Positions 13,715 to 24,932 of a stretch of DNA of 64,000 nucleotides are shown piece after piece. Numbering within the stretch: position 1 is the stretch's first letter; every line of letters begins with the position of its first letter. A program made the translations under genes and the position numbers. The DNA lies in the NCBI RefSeq assembly GCF_024679245.1, contig NC_090182.1, positions 36,598,047-36,662,046 of the forward strand, in the 5' to 3' direction. Under the pieces are notes generated by a model. That model worked only from the letters and a program-made list of their open reading frames with translations. It was not told the DNA's origin and ran no database searches. This DNA comes from Pseudorasbora parva. Its lineage: Eukaryota > Chordata > Actinopteri > Cypriniformes > Gobionidae.

Positions 13715-14208
13715 GTTGTTGTTGTTGTTGTCAATTTTAATACCTTTAATACCTCTAAAATTTTACCTCTAAAAGCCTTCACAATGACTAGACTTGCGCT
13801 GCTAAGACATCTCATACAGACACACAATTTTACTTTCACTTTAGACATAACTGACTGTGTTTATTTATGTTGTGTTTGACAGTATTAGCGCAGTAAGACT
13901 ACTTAGTCCAGTAATCACGTGTCTGACAGGCGCTCGTGCTCAGCATGTAAAATGGAAATGAAATGTTTAACCGGCAAGGCTTTAAAACATGGCCAACCAC
14001 CCTCTAACTTTTGTGCATATGATTTGCTCATATCCGCGGGTAGACTCACAGGCACACTCAAACAGAGCCGAAATAAACTGAGATAAATATTTCAAATGAA
14101 GACAAATGTAAATAATTAATTAAAAACCGAACGCAATTTGAAAGAGCGTATTGAATTGTGAATGCCTACCGAACGGTTCAATATTATATTGACGATTGTG
14201 GCATCCCT
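13277..14208. mobile_element. hAT-like non-autonomous DNA element
   Basis: Left end TAGGGATGCAACAAT and right end ATTGTGGCATCCCTA form short imperfect inverted repeats about 0.93 kb apart. Subterminal blocks also answer each other ('ccatggttcaataaatagtt' on the left, 'gaacggttcaatattatatt' on the right). The ends resemble hAT elements that start with a GGGATGCAAC motif. No transposase frame; the interior includes an (ATT)n(GTT)n run at 13681-13731. A clear 8-bp target duplication was not found, in part because another element has inserted at the right end. Confidence 0.6.
13681..13731. repeat. (ATT)n(GTT)n microsatellite
   Basis: Trinucleotide array that shifts from ATT to GTT units, inside the hAT-like element. 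Confidence 0.9.
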
Positions 14209-14214
14209 ATAGGG

Positions 14215-14751
14215 TAGCCTAGAAATCTAGACGCACCCTAGCGGCAGCAAATCTAATTTGTAGCGAGTGTCGTCTAGCAACTCTCAATTCACTTCTGAGC
14301 TGTAAATGCCAAACTCTTGTCGGGCCAATCACATCGTGTATAGAGTCGGTGGGCGGGGCTTAATATAATGACGGCCGAGTTGCGTTTGCGTGCTTCTAGT
14401 AAACACAGAAACTGGCGAACGGCGGTCTTTCGAATCAGCTTTGACTGCGACTCTGGAAGACTTGGAGTTAAGCTTTTCTCTGAGAAAAGAACAAAGAACG
14501 GCACTGAAGTCATTCTTAAGAAGGGAAGATATGTTTGGAGTTTTGCCGACCGGATACGTTGAAAGTTTAATCCGTCAACTATCTCTGCTTCACCTTCGTT
14601 GCTCTTGTTGGTTGTAGCGCTATCCAGTTCCATGCACGGCGAGCAGAGGGAGTTTGAAAGACAACCGTTTATCCCGCCCCTCGGATTGTGCCCTGTCAAT
14701 GGTGAGTTTACAGACCAAACATCTTGATGTGGGTCTGGCTTGTCAGGCTAT
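14215..14751 (+). mobile_element. 0.53-kb hAT-like non-autonomous element, copy 1
   Basis: Begins TAGCCTAGAAATCTAGACGC and ends GTCTGGCTTGTCAGGCTAT, imperfect inverted ends. It is flanked by CTATAGGG (14207-14214) and GTATAGGG (14752-14759), 7 of 8 matching. An 8-bp duplication points to the hAT superfamily. Two further copies lie at 17299-17793 and 20311-20841. The middle carries overlapping frames (for example 14289-14699 minus, 14368-14562 plus) seen in all three copies, but these match no transposase that I recognise. It sits directly against the end of the older element at 13277-14208, showing the order of insertion. Confidence 0.8.
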
Positions 14752-14759
14752 GTATAGGG

Positions 14760-15379
14760 TTGACTGATGCTGTGTCCAATTCACCTTCTATGCGTTTGTG
14801 AAGAAAAGGTACATACATTTGAGTGTGTAGCAGAAAAGTAGGCTAGCTTTGGGATGTACTACTTTGTCATAACTGTGTCTTTAATCTACAGCTCTATTGC
14901 TTAGTTACGTGCATTATGTAACCATAAACTGCCCTGTCAATCATCACATCACAGTTAAAATCCTCCACATTCAATCTAATTTAATTTCCTACCATTTCAG
15001 AGACCAATGTAGCAGCGCGTTGATCTGCCAGTCATGAGTCATTTCATGCAGAGACTCTCCTCATCTCTTTGCATAATGATGCACTTAAAAGTTAATGACC
15101 AAACGTGTCTTTATAAAAGTTCACAATATTAAATATAATGTTGATAACATTGGAGAAATCGTATTTTCGTCAGGTTACTAACTCACTGAACTCAAACTCC
15201 TTTATCTAAACCTCTATACCTTCGGACTCTGACATTCATCATATTTGTAGTTTTTTAACAGTTGCATAGTGTTTGTAGTTTTAATCGAACAATGCACAAT
15301 GGGTTGTGGGTAATATTAGCCGCTAGAGTGTGCACAAATCTGCACTCTAGCTGGAAAAAGTCTTAAAGTGAATAAAATG
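14760..15379. other. intergenic, no gene seen
   Basis: Unremarkable AT-rich sequence between two mobile elements; no supported frame. Confidence 0.5.
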
Positions 15380-15588
15380 TTCAGGCCCAGATTTACTAAA
15401 CAGGGCAAAGTAGCTTGAGAGTGCAATTCTATAAAAGCAGCGATGGGAGTGGAATACAAAAATAACCCTATCCACATCTTTTCAGCGCTATTTTTTCACT
15501 GCATGTCTTTAGTAAATCCTGAGTGTTGTTTTTTTATGTCAAAAGAAGGTTTGCGCCAGCGCAAGCTATTAGTAAATCTGGCCCTTCA
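15380..15588. mobile_element. short MITE with 4-bp target duplication
   Basis: GGCCCAGATTTACTAA at the left and TTAGTAAATCTGGCCC at the right are inverted repeats. The element is flanked by TTCA at 15380-15383 and 15585-15588. About 200 bp, no coding capacity. The superfamily is not certain. Confidence 0.78.
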
Positions 15589-17298
15589 TTTTTTTACTGT
15601 CACTTTTATATCGATTAAATGTGCTGTATAGTGTACTTCAGTTAATCATGTACAATCCTTTCTCATTAAGAAATAAAAAGGGATCAATTTTGCTTCCATG
15701 TTTACTCTACAAGGCAATTCACAAAGTGTGATGTTGCATTTAAACCACCATGGGTGACATTTGACACTAACTCATAATTATGTGATGTATAACAAAATCA
15801 CCTTTATTTATATAACGCTTTTTACAATACAGATTGATTCAAATCAGCTGTGCAGTAATAACAGGGAAATAATGCAACAAATAGTGTCATAGTCCAGCCT
15901 AAGTAGTTCAGTGTTGATTTATTTCGCTTGTAAAAATCATGACCGAACAGTGTATGATTATGATTCAGGCAGCATTACAGGTCAGAAGTCAGACTGGGAT
16001 CAGAACATTCAAAATATGTAATCCAGTTTCATCCGGCTGACGATTGGAATCATCACGGTGTGGGCAGTAGATGTTTGTCCTTATTATCTATTGCAGAAAG
16101 AGAGAGAGACATTGAACTCTTAAAATATTAAAAATACAACCTTTTGGAAAACAAAAAAGAATGACAAATATTATTTTTTCAATGAGATTGAATAATGCAT
16201 TCATCACACAGTGGTCGGTTTCTTTCGAGTGGTTTTCGTGGGAAGCTGTATCATGTATTAGGACAGGAAATCGTATGCATTTTTTGAAAGCTTCAGCCCA
16301 GACTGAAATAGGTTAGCACATTCGTCTGTATGGAAACGACAACTAGAGAGAGAGATAGGAAAAACTTGAGCCGGCCTGCAGACAGACAGCGATCCTGTAA
16401 TATGCTGCTCAGTGGGAGCTCGGTACATGTTTATCATGGCCAGAGCCTCCAGAAGTTTAAGAAGTGATGCTCCTATGTGGTGCTTTGCTGCATGAGTTCT
16501 CCCACAGCTCTGAGTCAGATTTACTCAGCTGTCAATTTCATTTGTGAGTCGCTGCGGCTTAATATGCTTCCAAAGGAATCCCACAGGAAGGGAGAAGACA
16601 GCCACATGAGCAGTTTTGTTTCTGCCGTTACGATAGTTGGCCATGCACCTGATAGAATGGCTCTCTCCAGTTTTACTTCATCAGCAACAATACACAAGTA
16701 TACAAAACTAATAATAATAAAGAGTGATGATATCCATCAATGCGCTATTGAAGCCCTGTGCGCCAGCGGGGGCAGCTGGATGAAGCAGTCGTGATCAGGT
16801 AATCTCCTCTATCTCTGTGGAGGAGGGCAGCTTGGCATTTTGAAACTCTGGCAATTTTTTCCTTACACAATAAATGTATCGTAAACGAAAGGTCAGCCTT
16901 TCACCAGTTATCGCTTTGACTTTTTGACGTTCCTCTCCACCCTCTAAGTAAATATCAAACAATTTCTACATGCAGGGCTTGTGTTTATTTTACATAGGGG
17001 CAGTTTTTGCCTCCAAAAAATTATTTGATTGTAACATTTTTACCTAGAATTCCTTTGATATATATATAGAGAGAGCACATGACGTGAGAAGAAAAACAAA
17101 AAACTAAAAAATTGACCAATTATACCTTGAACCTATTAAAAGGTTAGTTTGCCCACAAAAGAAAATGTAAGAATTCCAAATAAAATGATTTCTGCCCACA
17201 TTGTCGATATGTGATAAATTGAAATGAGCTGACGACAGCCCCGTTTTCTCCTGTTCAGTGACTGAACAGCCGAATCAAATGTTGTTGCAGTATTTTCC
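15589..17298. other. intergenic; possible conserved non-coding stretch at about 16370-16850
   Basis: From about 16370 to 16850 the sequence is more GC-balanced and free of visible repeats, unlike its neighbours, which is how conserved enhancers in gene deserts often look. The frame at 16477-16794 (105 residues) has no family likeness. Near 17215-17298 is a fragment resembling the repeat at 46530-46640 ('gaacagccgaatcaaat' against 'gtacagccaaatcaaat'). Confidence 0.35.
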
Positions 17299-17793
17299 TA
17301 GCCTAGAAATCTAGACGCACACTAACAGCAGCAAATCTAATCTGCCACGAGTATCGTCTAGCAACTCTCAATACACGTCTGACTGTAAAAAACCAAACTC
17401 TGGTCGGGCCAATCACATCGTGTATAGAGTCGGTGGGCGGGGCTTAACATAATGACAGCAGAGTTGTGCTTGCATGCTTCTAGTAAACACAGAAGCTACG
17501 CGAATGGCGGTCTTTCGAATCAACTTTAACCGCGACTCTGGAAGACTTGGAGTTAAGCTTTTCTCTGTGAAAAGAACAAAGAACGGCACTGAAGTCATTC
17601 TTAAAAAGGGAAGATGTGTTCGGAGTTTTGCCGACCAGATACAGCGAATGTTTAATCTATCAACTAGCTCCGCTTCACGTTGCTCTGGTTGGTTGTAGCG
17701 CTATCCTATCGCGTGCAGAGGGAGTTTGAAAGACAACCGTTTATCCCTCCCCTTGGATTGAGCCCTGTCAATGGTGTGTTTCCAGATCAAACA
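17299..17793 (+). mobile_element. 0.53-kb hAT-like element, copy 2 (3' truncated)
   Basis: Same family and orientation as 14215-14751. Starts TAGCCTAGAAATCTAGACGC and follows copy 1 through the middle, but stops after 'ccagatcaaaca' without the terminal GGCTTGTCAGGCTAT. The right end is therefore lost. Confidence 0.8.
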
Positions 17794-19560
17794 GGGATGG
17801 TTGTCTAAGAAGTAACCCTCTTCGTCTCTCACAAAATCATCCATGTTCTTCGCCATTCATGCCCTCTATGAAAAAAATAGCCAGCTACTATTCACGCCGG
17901 TATATTGAAGGAAGTTGTGGGATTTCGAATGTGTTGTGTGAAATCTCCAAGTAGCAATGCTTCACATGTGCTTCGCATGTGTTCTGCTTCCCCATAATAT
18001 AGTCCCAAGTTAATATCTGCCAAGGAAATCGCCCAGTCTTAATGTGCATCGCTATTTGTACAATTTGTGAATACACAGGCCACAAGAAATAATTAGGTGG
18101 GGTTTTTTTTGGATCACTTTTACTCTGAACTTGCTATCTGGCAACATAAGATTCCATTAATTATGCTAAGCTAAGCTAACGGCGACCCTGCTAAACTAAA
18201 ACAATGCATGCACTGAGAAAAATATGCATTTGCCCACATATCTAATTGTAGGAAAGTTGTTGAATAAGGCCTTTTTCTAAAAAACGTTGGAGTATCCCTT
18301 TAAGATATCAAAGTGTCATAATGAGCCACAGGGCTCTTTGTGCATGTTGTCTAAGCATGTTTTTTTTTTTGCTCTCAAAGAATTGTTACCCATTCACATG
18401 CATTATATGACTGGCAAACAGCAATGGTTTGAGTTAAAAATCTTAATTTGTGTTCTACTGAAGAAACAAAGACAGCTACATGTTGGATACACTGGGGGTA
18501 AGCAGATAAACATCACATGTTTATTTTTTAGGTGAACTATCCCTTTAGTTAACACTTGCAAGGTCTAAAAGAGTAGTTAAAACATTGTTAAAATCCATGT
18601 GTCCATGTGACTACAGTGGTTCAGCCTTAATATTATAAAGCGACAAGAATACATTTTTTAAAACAAAAATAATGACTTTATTCAACAATTTCTTTATTAT
18701 CTTTTATCAATGTTCTACACATTTCGCATTGGTCAGCTCTTGCATCAGCATCACAAGCATGCATCATGGCACTCATGTGAACCACTTCGGCCAATGGTAA
18801 TCCGGCATTCTGGTGAAGTGCTGACTTAACTTGTTTACTACGCCAACAGCATAATAGAGACGTGAAGAAATTGTCAAACAAAGTCCTTATTTTTGTTTGT
18901 TGTTTGTGCAAAAAAAGTATTATCGACACTTCATAAAATTTAAAATTACTGCCTACCCTACCTTTAATTTGTTCCCTCATTTGAATGTAACTAAAGCAAG
19001 GCAACAAATTACTACAACAGGGTCATGATTTTGTAAAATAAGGGAACAAATTAATATATTGTGCACATGATGTACTTAAAACAAAGGGAAACAAATTGTA
19101 AAACATGCTGGTGTTTCAGTAAGTTGTTGGAAGGAGATGCTAATTACTGGCCATGAAACACTTCATCATGTGCCGGGCTCCATAGGATCTAAGCCTGAAA
19201 GAAAAGAACAAGAAAAAAGACATCTCTAACATGTAATACTTTTTGTATTGGTGAAATATACGACACCAGTAAATTATACATATGTGCAAACTGCTAAATT
19301 CTAGTTAAATAAATGTTTTAGAGAAAACATGTTATAAATAATTGAATTAGTTTTGCATTCAGACCTTGAGTCAAAAGTCTGACAGAAATAAGGTTTGATA
19401 GTTATTTTGACCAACACAGATGTGCTAATATAAATTCCAGACGAAAAACACTGCATTATACATACAGTGTCTGGGACTTTCTCATTTCATACTGAGTTAC
19501 TTTTCCCCCCTCCATCTTCTTAAATATTATTTTATTGCAGCATAAGTTGAATTCAAACTT
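17794..19560. other. intergenic with MITE remnants
   Basis: Contains 'ggagtatccctttaag' at 18289 and 'aggtgaactatcccttta' at 18530, both typical ends of common cyprinid MITEs, and 'gtgactacagtggttcagcc' at 18609, an internal piece of such an element. Boundaries cannot be drawn cleanly. The 109-residue frame at 18678-19007 (minus) is unsupported. Confidence 0.45.
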
Positions 19561-20059
19561 AAGGACACCAGAATTTCAGACCGGATGTATTGGATAATGT
19601 CTTCAAATACACTGTTGAACAACACAAAAGTCATATTGAAACGAACACAAACTGTAATTCACAAAATTAAACGGCAAACACAAGACTGGCATTTTCACTG
19701 TGATGGTTTGCACACTACCTACACTTCTGTTCTGCAAGGAAACTGCAAATTCAGTGCAGACTTTGGCACACGTCTGCCACTTCTCAGCTGAAGCTCAGCA
19801 CCAGCCAGTCTAGGTTTAAAAGAATGCAATGTACCAGATCTGCTGTGTCTGTCTAAGCAAATGAGCACGACGGAGGGATTTTGGCATGTGTCAACACAAT
19901 GAGAGCCGGCCAGCAGCAAGGCCCATCTGCAATGTCATCTGAAACTGTTACAATAAAGCTTTACAGGGACACAGATTTTAGCCACACAATCTGTGGATTT
20001 GACACAATGTCCGGTGGTCGGGTTAAATTAAACTGGGAAGCAAACTTTTCCATTGATGT
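19561..20059. other. intergenic, no gene seen
   Basis: Unique-looking sequence. The frames at 19585-19791, 19719-19919 and 19881-20105 overlap one another on both strands and match nothing that I know. Confidence 0.5.
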
Positions 20060-20310
20060 TGAATATTTAGCCCCGATCACACGGAAATGCATATCAAAAA
20101 TATGAGTATGTCGTGGAATGTTTGCACACAATGTACGCAGTTTTTCACACTGATAGGATACGCACTTTAGGGCGTATTATATGCACAAACCCCCCACCCC
20201 CATCCTACCCAATAGCGTGTCATATACATGCATAAAGTGCATATCATATGCACGAAAAAAACTGCGTACCATATATTGCCATATGCATTACATGACATTG
20301 CACACTTGCA
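20060..20310. repeat. dispersed palindromic repeat (left part)
   Basis: Shares 'gatacgcacttta', a C-rich 'aaccccccacccccatcctacccaa'-like centre and 'cataaagtgcatatcatatg' with 41826-42120 and in part with 50640-50755. The two sides of the C-rich centre are roughly inverted copies, so it folds back. The hAT-like copy 3 has inserted into it at 20310; its sequence resumes at about 20842 ('gactattgatacacattctc'). Confidence 0.65.
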
Positions 20311-20841
20311 ATAGCCTGACAAGCCAGACTCACATCAAGATGTTTGGTCTGTAAACTCACCATAGACAGGGCTCAATCCGAGGGGCGGGATAAACGGTTG
20401 TCTTTCAAACTCCCTCTGCACGCGATAGGATAGCGCTACCACCAACCAGAGCAACGAAGGTGAAACAGAGCTTGTTTATAGATTAAACATTCGCCGTATC
20501 CGGTCAACGAAACCCCGAACACATCTTCCCTTTTTAAGAATGACTTCAGTGCCGTTCTTTGTTCTTTTCTCAGAGAAAAGCTTAACTCCAAGTCTTCCAG
20601 AATCGCTGTCAAAGCTGATTTGAAAGACCGCCGCCGTTCTCCAGTTTCTGTGTTTACTAGAAGCACGCAAACGCAACTCGGCAGTCGTCATTATGGCCCC
20701 GCCCACCAACTCTATACACGATGTGATTGGTCCGGCAAGAGTTAGGGGAATACAGCTCAGAAGTGAATTGAGAGTTCCTAGACGACACTTGCGGGCAGAT
20801 TAAATTTGCTGCTGCTAGGGTGCGTCTAGATTTTTAGGCTA
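20311..20841 (-). mobile_element. 0.53-kb hAT-like element, copy 3
   Basis: Full-length reverse copy of the family at 14215-14751: begins ATAGCCTGACAAGCCAGAC and ends TCTAGATTTTTAGGCTA. It is flanked by a perfect 8-bp duplication CACTTGCA (20303-20310 and 20842-20849). This is the clearest evidence that the family moves by a hAT-type transposase. The two minus-strand frames at 20436-20709 correspond to those in the other copies. Confidence 0.88.
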
Positions 20842-21231
20842 CACTTGCAGACTATTGATACACATTCTCATGTGATCATGTTGGCATATTTTTGTACCTG
20901 CAAAAGAAAATTAACGCTACCTCATGAACAATTGGTACATATTTTACCATACGCTCACAGGATTATTAGGAATACCTGTTCTCATTAATGCAATTATCTA
21001 ATCAACCAATCACATGGCAGTTGCTTCAATGCATTTAGGGGTGTGGTCCTGGTCAAGACAATCTCCTGAACTCCAAACTGAATGTCAGAATGGGAACAAA
21101 AAGTGATTTAAGCAATTTTGAGCGGGGCATTGTTGTTGGTGCCAGACAGGCCAGTGTGAGTATTTCACAATCTGCTCAGGTACTGGGATTTTCACGCACA
21201 ACCATTTCTAGGGTTTACAAAGAATGGTGTA

Positions 21232-21605
21232 TGTAACAAAATTCGTAGATGGAAGGAAGGAGGTTGGAACCGGCGGACGTTCAACCAGAACTTTTAATTC
21301 AAAATAAACAAACAAAACAAAAGTAACAGGGGCAGCCCCTCGCGGACGACTGCCAGCACACACACATAAACAAACGCGGGCACCCCCTCATGGATGACTG
21401 CCCGCACACACCCAACAAACGTAAACAAAACAAAACATAACATAAAATCCAGGCCTGGTCCTCTCTCGTCTTTCGCTGCCTTCGCTCCTCCTTTTATGCT
21501 CCCGTCACTCGGCCACGAGACGAGACCGGTGTGTCACGCAGCTGGCACTCATTATCACTCGTCAGCGGCCCACTCTCGCGGTCCCTCGCCCCGCTGCTTG
21601 CCACA
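21232..21605 (-). mobile_element. solo LTR inside the Tc1-like element
   Basis: 374 bp running TGTAACA...GCCACA, flanked by a perfect 5-bp duplication GTGTA (21227-21231 and 21606-21610). Read on the minus strand it starts TGTGGC and ends TTTGTTACA, has a TATA-like GCATAAAAGG and an ATTAAA-type poly(A) signal in the right order, so transcription was on the minus strand. With no internal region it is a solo LTR, formed by recombination of a full element. The general look is Gypsy-like, but family assignment is inference. Confidence 0.8.
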
Positions 21606-21796
21606 GTGTAAAAAGGGAAAAGCATCCAGTATGCGGCAGTCCTGTGGGCAAAAATGCCTTGTTGATGCTAGAGGTCAGAGGAGAATGGGCCGACTGATTC
21701 AAGCTGATAGAAGAGCAACTTTGACTGAAATAACCACCCGTTACAACTGAGGTATGCAACAAAGCATTTGTGAAGCCACAACACACACAACCCTGG

Positions 21797-22128
21797 TTGT
21801 TCCCTCGATTGGCCCTAACCAATCATGGCCTCCTAATAATCCCCATCCACTGAATTGGCTCTATTACCCTCTCTCCTCTCCACCTATCGCTGGTGTGTGG
21901 TGAGCGCACTGGCATGATTGTACTGTGGTTGCCATCACATCATCCAAGTGGATGCTGCACACTGGTGTTGGTGGAGTAGAGACCCTGTCATGAGTGTAAA
22001 GCGCTTTGGGTGTACATTAGTACATATGAAAGTGCTATATAAATGCCTCATTCATTCATTCATTCATTCATTCATTCATTCATTCATTCATTCATTCATT
22101 CATTCATTCATTCATTCATTCATTCATT
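21797..22128 (+). mobile_element. non-LTR retrotransposon 3' fragment or SINE with (ATTC)n tail
   Basis: Ends 'gtaaagcgctttgggtgtac' then 'agtgctatataaatg' and a (CATT)n tail (22049-22128), the typical 3' tail of fish LINE/SINE families. It is flanked by CAACCCTGG (21788-21796) and CAACCTTGA (22129-22137), a near-identical target duplication in Tc1-like sequence. 5' truncated, no reverse transcriptase frame. Confidence 0.72.
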
Positions 22129-22612
22129 CAACCTTGAACCAGATAGGCTACAACAGCAGAAGACCCCACTGGGTATCACTCATCTCCACTACAAATATGA
22201 AAAAGAGGCTACAATTTGCACAAGCTCACCAAAATTGGACAGTTGAAGACTGGAATTTTTTTGCCTGGTCTGATGAGTCTGATTTATGTTGAGACATTCA
22301 GATGGTAGAGTCAGTTTTTGGCGTTAACAGGAGGAGAACATGAATCCAACATTGCCTTGTGCAGGCTGCTGGTGGTGGTGTAATGGTGTGGGGGATGATT
22401 TCTTGGCACACTTTAGGCCCCTTAGTGCCAATTGGGCATCGTTTAAATGCCACGGCCTACCTGAGCAGTTTTTCTGATCATGTCCAACATTTTTAAAGAA
22501 TGCTTTCAGCACCTTGTTGAATCAATGCCACGTAATTAAAGCAGTTCGGAAGGCAAAAGGGGGTCAAACACAGTATTAGTATGGTGTTCCTAATAATCCT
22601 TTAGGTTAGTGT

Positions 22613-22621
22613 ATATATATA

Positions 22622-22657
<36 letters not shown>

Positions 22658-22674
22658 AGCAGTATATATATATA

Positions 22675-22756
<82 letters not shown>
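22613..22756. repeat. compound (TA)n(GT)n microsatellite
   Basis: TA array to about 22676, broken by a short unique piece, then about 39 GT units to 22755. It directly abuts the right end of the Tc1-like element. Confidence 0.93.
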
Positions 22757-23737
22757 TTTGAAACTTTTTATAGCTTTTTTTGGCCTTTAACAGGCCACTG
22801 TAGAAGCAGATACAAACACATTTTGCATCTGGCAGAAACATCAATGTGCAAATGAAAAACCAAAAATAAATTTAGAAATGATCAAAGCATACGGTGGGGA
22901 ACCACAAAGCTCTCAAATATGATAATGAACAAGAAATATCATGTTGCGTATAAATTCAATTATTTTGTGGGCAGATTTTTGGGGGAAATATATGGTATAT
23001 TTTATATGTATTTCTGTATATTGCCTGCATTGTTAACATGCAACACTAAAACAAACAATGATTTTTGAGAAAACATCATGAAGGCAGCAATTTAATCACA
23101 GAGAATGCAATCATGCCCAAAGCCATTAAGCTCAATTGTTTCTTGAGCAAAAAGGGTTCATTTCAGTGAACATTAACAGCTGCAGAGAAGACTTAAGAGG
23201 GGAGACTGCACTAAAAACATACATGCAGGATTTTATCACAATGCATCTCACTGCTTATTTTATAATGATTATATTGACAAGTTCCAGCTCTTAAACTTGA
23301 TTACATGTGCTTTTTAACTGCATGGTGATTAATTGCAAAAAAAATGTTAGGATAATTACATACATTTAAAAAATGCCCATGATTACGCAGTTTAGCCCTT
23401 ACAGTGAAGTGTATTGTGCACATAATGTACTAGATATGAGATCATTTCAATACTAATTAGAACTAAATTGGGCCACTTTTTGTATATAAAACTATAATTT
23501 TCTGTCAATCTTAGTCACGTATACTAAAGTGCAATTTTATATTTCTGAGAAATACATAAAAAGTAGGCATTTAAAAGTATACAAATAACACACTTGCAAA
23601 ACTTATTTAAAGGAAGTGTATGTAAGATCGTGGCCAAAACTGGTATCACTTTCAAATGACTGTACCCCTTTTTATGATTAATTGAAATACATTTCTTACA
23701 TACAGTTCCTTTAAGAGGTGGTAAGGACACATGTACG
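22757..23737. other. intergenic, no gene seen
   Basis: AT-rich sequence; frame 23524-23730 (minus) is unsupported. Confidence 0.5.
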
Positions 23738-24379
23738 TGTCACAAGATCACTGGTCCTCCCTCACCGCTGCACTCCCTCCCTCCCTCTCTCCCTCTCTCC
23801 CTCACACTCCCCAAATGACTGATTGAACTCGCCTGCAGTCAATTCCCGCTGCTTACCAGACTTCCTATATAAACATGTTGTACCCAGTACTTCACTGTCT
23901 GGTGACCAAAGTGATTATAGTTATGTTGTTTCGGTGAGCTACCCACCTGTGCTTTGGATCTTTGCAATCTTCTGAACTGCCTACCTGTTGGAAGAAAATT
24001 ACCTGTTTTCTCTTGAAAGTTAAGTACCTTTGTGTTTGTTATTCTGAGTTATAGAAGCAGTATTTCATTTTACCTGTTTTACTCACCTTGCTACATGTTT
24101 ATTGGACTTCAGAGTGTTATTTTTTATTTTTTTACCTGTGACATTTATGTTGTTTGTTATGTGGTGAAATTTGAAGCATACTGCCTTAATATTTAACTAA
24201 ATAAACTCCTGCACTTGAGTCCATCTCCTGTTGGCTGTTTTCTGTACAGCAGGCTTCTAAAATACCTGTAAACTGCTCCTGTCTAGAAGCTCTCAGTCTA
24301 TCAGCATTAAGAAATGCTCAACTGTTTTGTCAAGGCCAAGAAGCGGCACTGCTCTCAAAATGGTCTGCTGTGTTCCCGA
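23738..24379 (+). mobile_element. possible solo LTR
   Basis: Runs from TGTCACAAGATC to GTGTTCCCGACA (TG...CA). Has a TATATAAAC box at about 23866, a long C/T-rich tract before it, and an AATAAA at about 24201 followed by a GT-rich stretch, the order expected in an LTR. No target duplication could be confirmed and no internal region follows. Another reading is a processed promoter-like repeat of unknown type. Confidence 0.4.
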
Positions 24380-24932
24380 CAGTTGAACAACAAGTGGAGA
24401 CATTGTGATTGATGCCACAGATTATGGACCTGACATTGTACGTTCAAAAGATGCATTCAAGCCTCCGTTACTAATTCTATAACAACTCTAAAAGGTTATT
24501 CAAGTGAAAAAGAGGAATCATGACTGTGTTTTATTGCTTTTAAATAAGAGGAACATAATATAAGTAGCTTTTTTTTATGTACCAGTTTTTGCTCCAATTG
24601 TTCCAAAGTGGTTCCAAAAAAAAAAAAAAAACTACAGTAGAAGTGTTTTGTTCCTCTAAGATTAACAAATGGGTTGAGTAAATGATTCAATGACTCCTTC
24701 ATAAAGACATTTGTGTTTCTCAGAAGGCTACATGTTTTAACTTCTTAACCCGCACCGGATCGGGTTATTATGACTTTTGGGTAACATAATTTGAAGTGTT
24801 TAGTTTAAAATAAGACCAAATGTATGGATATAGACCATAGGGTTTAAGAGCTGCAGACATTTTTATTTGGGGTATGTCGTTTCTTTTTAATTCTCAAAAA
24901 AGGGGCGAGGGTTAAGAGGTTAATAAATATTC
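24380..24932. other. intergenic, no gene seen
   Basis: AT-rich; includes a poly-A run at 24617-24631. No supported frame. Confidence 0.5.

Larger units (their letters stand above)
20950..22611 (+). mobile_element. Tc1/mariner-like transposon, dead and nested
   Basis: Inverted ends: AGGATTATTAGGAATACC (20959-) and GGTGTTCCTAATAATCCT (to 22600). Between them lie pieces of a Tc1-like transposase on the plus strand: an N-terminal part with a helix-turn-helix-like region (about 21088-21231), then a part at about 21611-21790, then 22140-22480 including 'NWTVEDWNFFAWSDES', which holds the first catalytic Asp. The stretch that should carry the second Asp and the Glu is deleted near 22480-22490, and frameshifts and stops occur. 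Two later insertions interrupt it (21232-21605 and 21797-22128). It cannot encode an active enzyme. Confidence 0.9.

Noticed and set aside
16477..16794. 105-residue frame as a small gene
   Set aside because: No domain, no second exon or splice evidence; more likely part of a non-coding block.
18678..19007. 109-residue minus-strand frame as a gene
   Set aside because: No family likeness; it overlaps repeat-derived sequence.
22049..22131. CRISPR-like or protein repeat (His-Ser-Phe-Ile)
   Set aside because: It is a simple (CATT)n tail of a retrotransposon fragment; no spacers exist.
23738..24379. A full LTR retrotransposon starting at 23738
   Set aside because: No gag-pol sequence and no second LTR follow, so at most it is a solo LTR.
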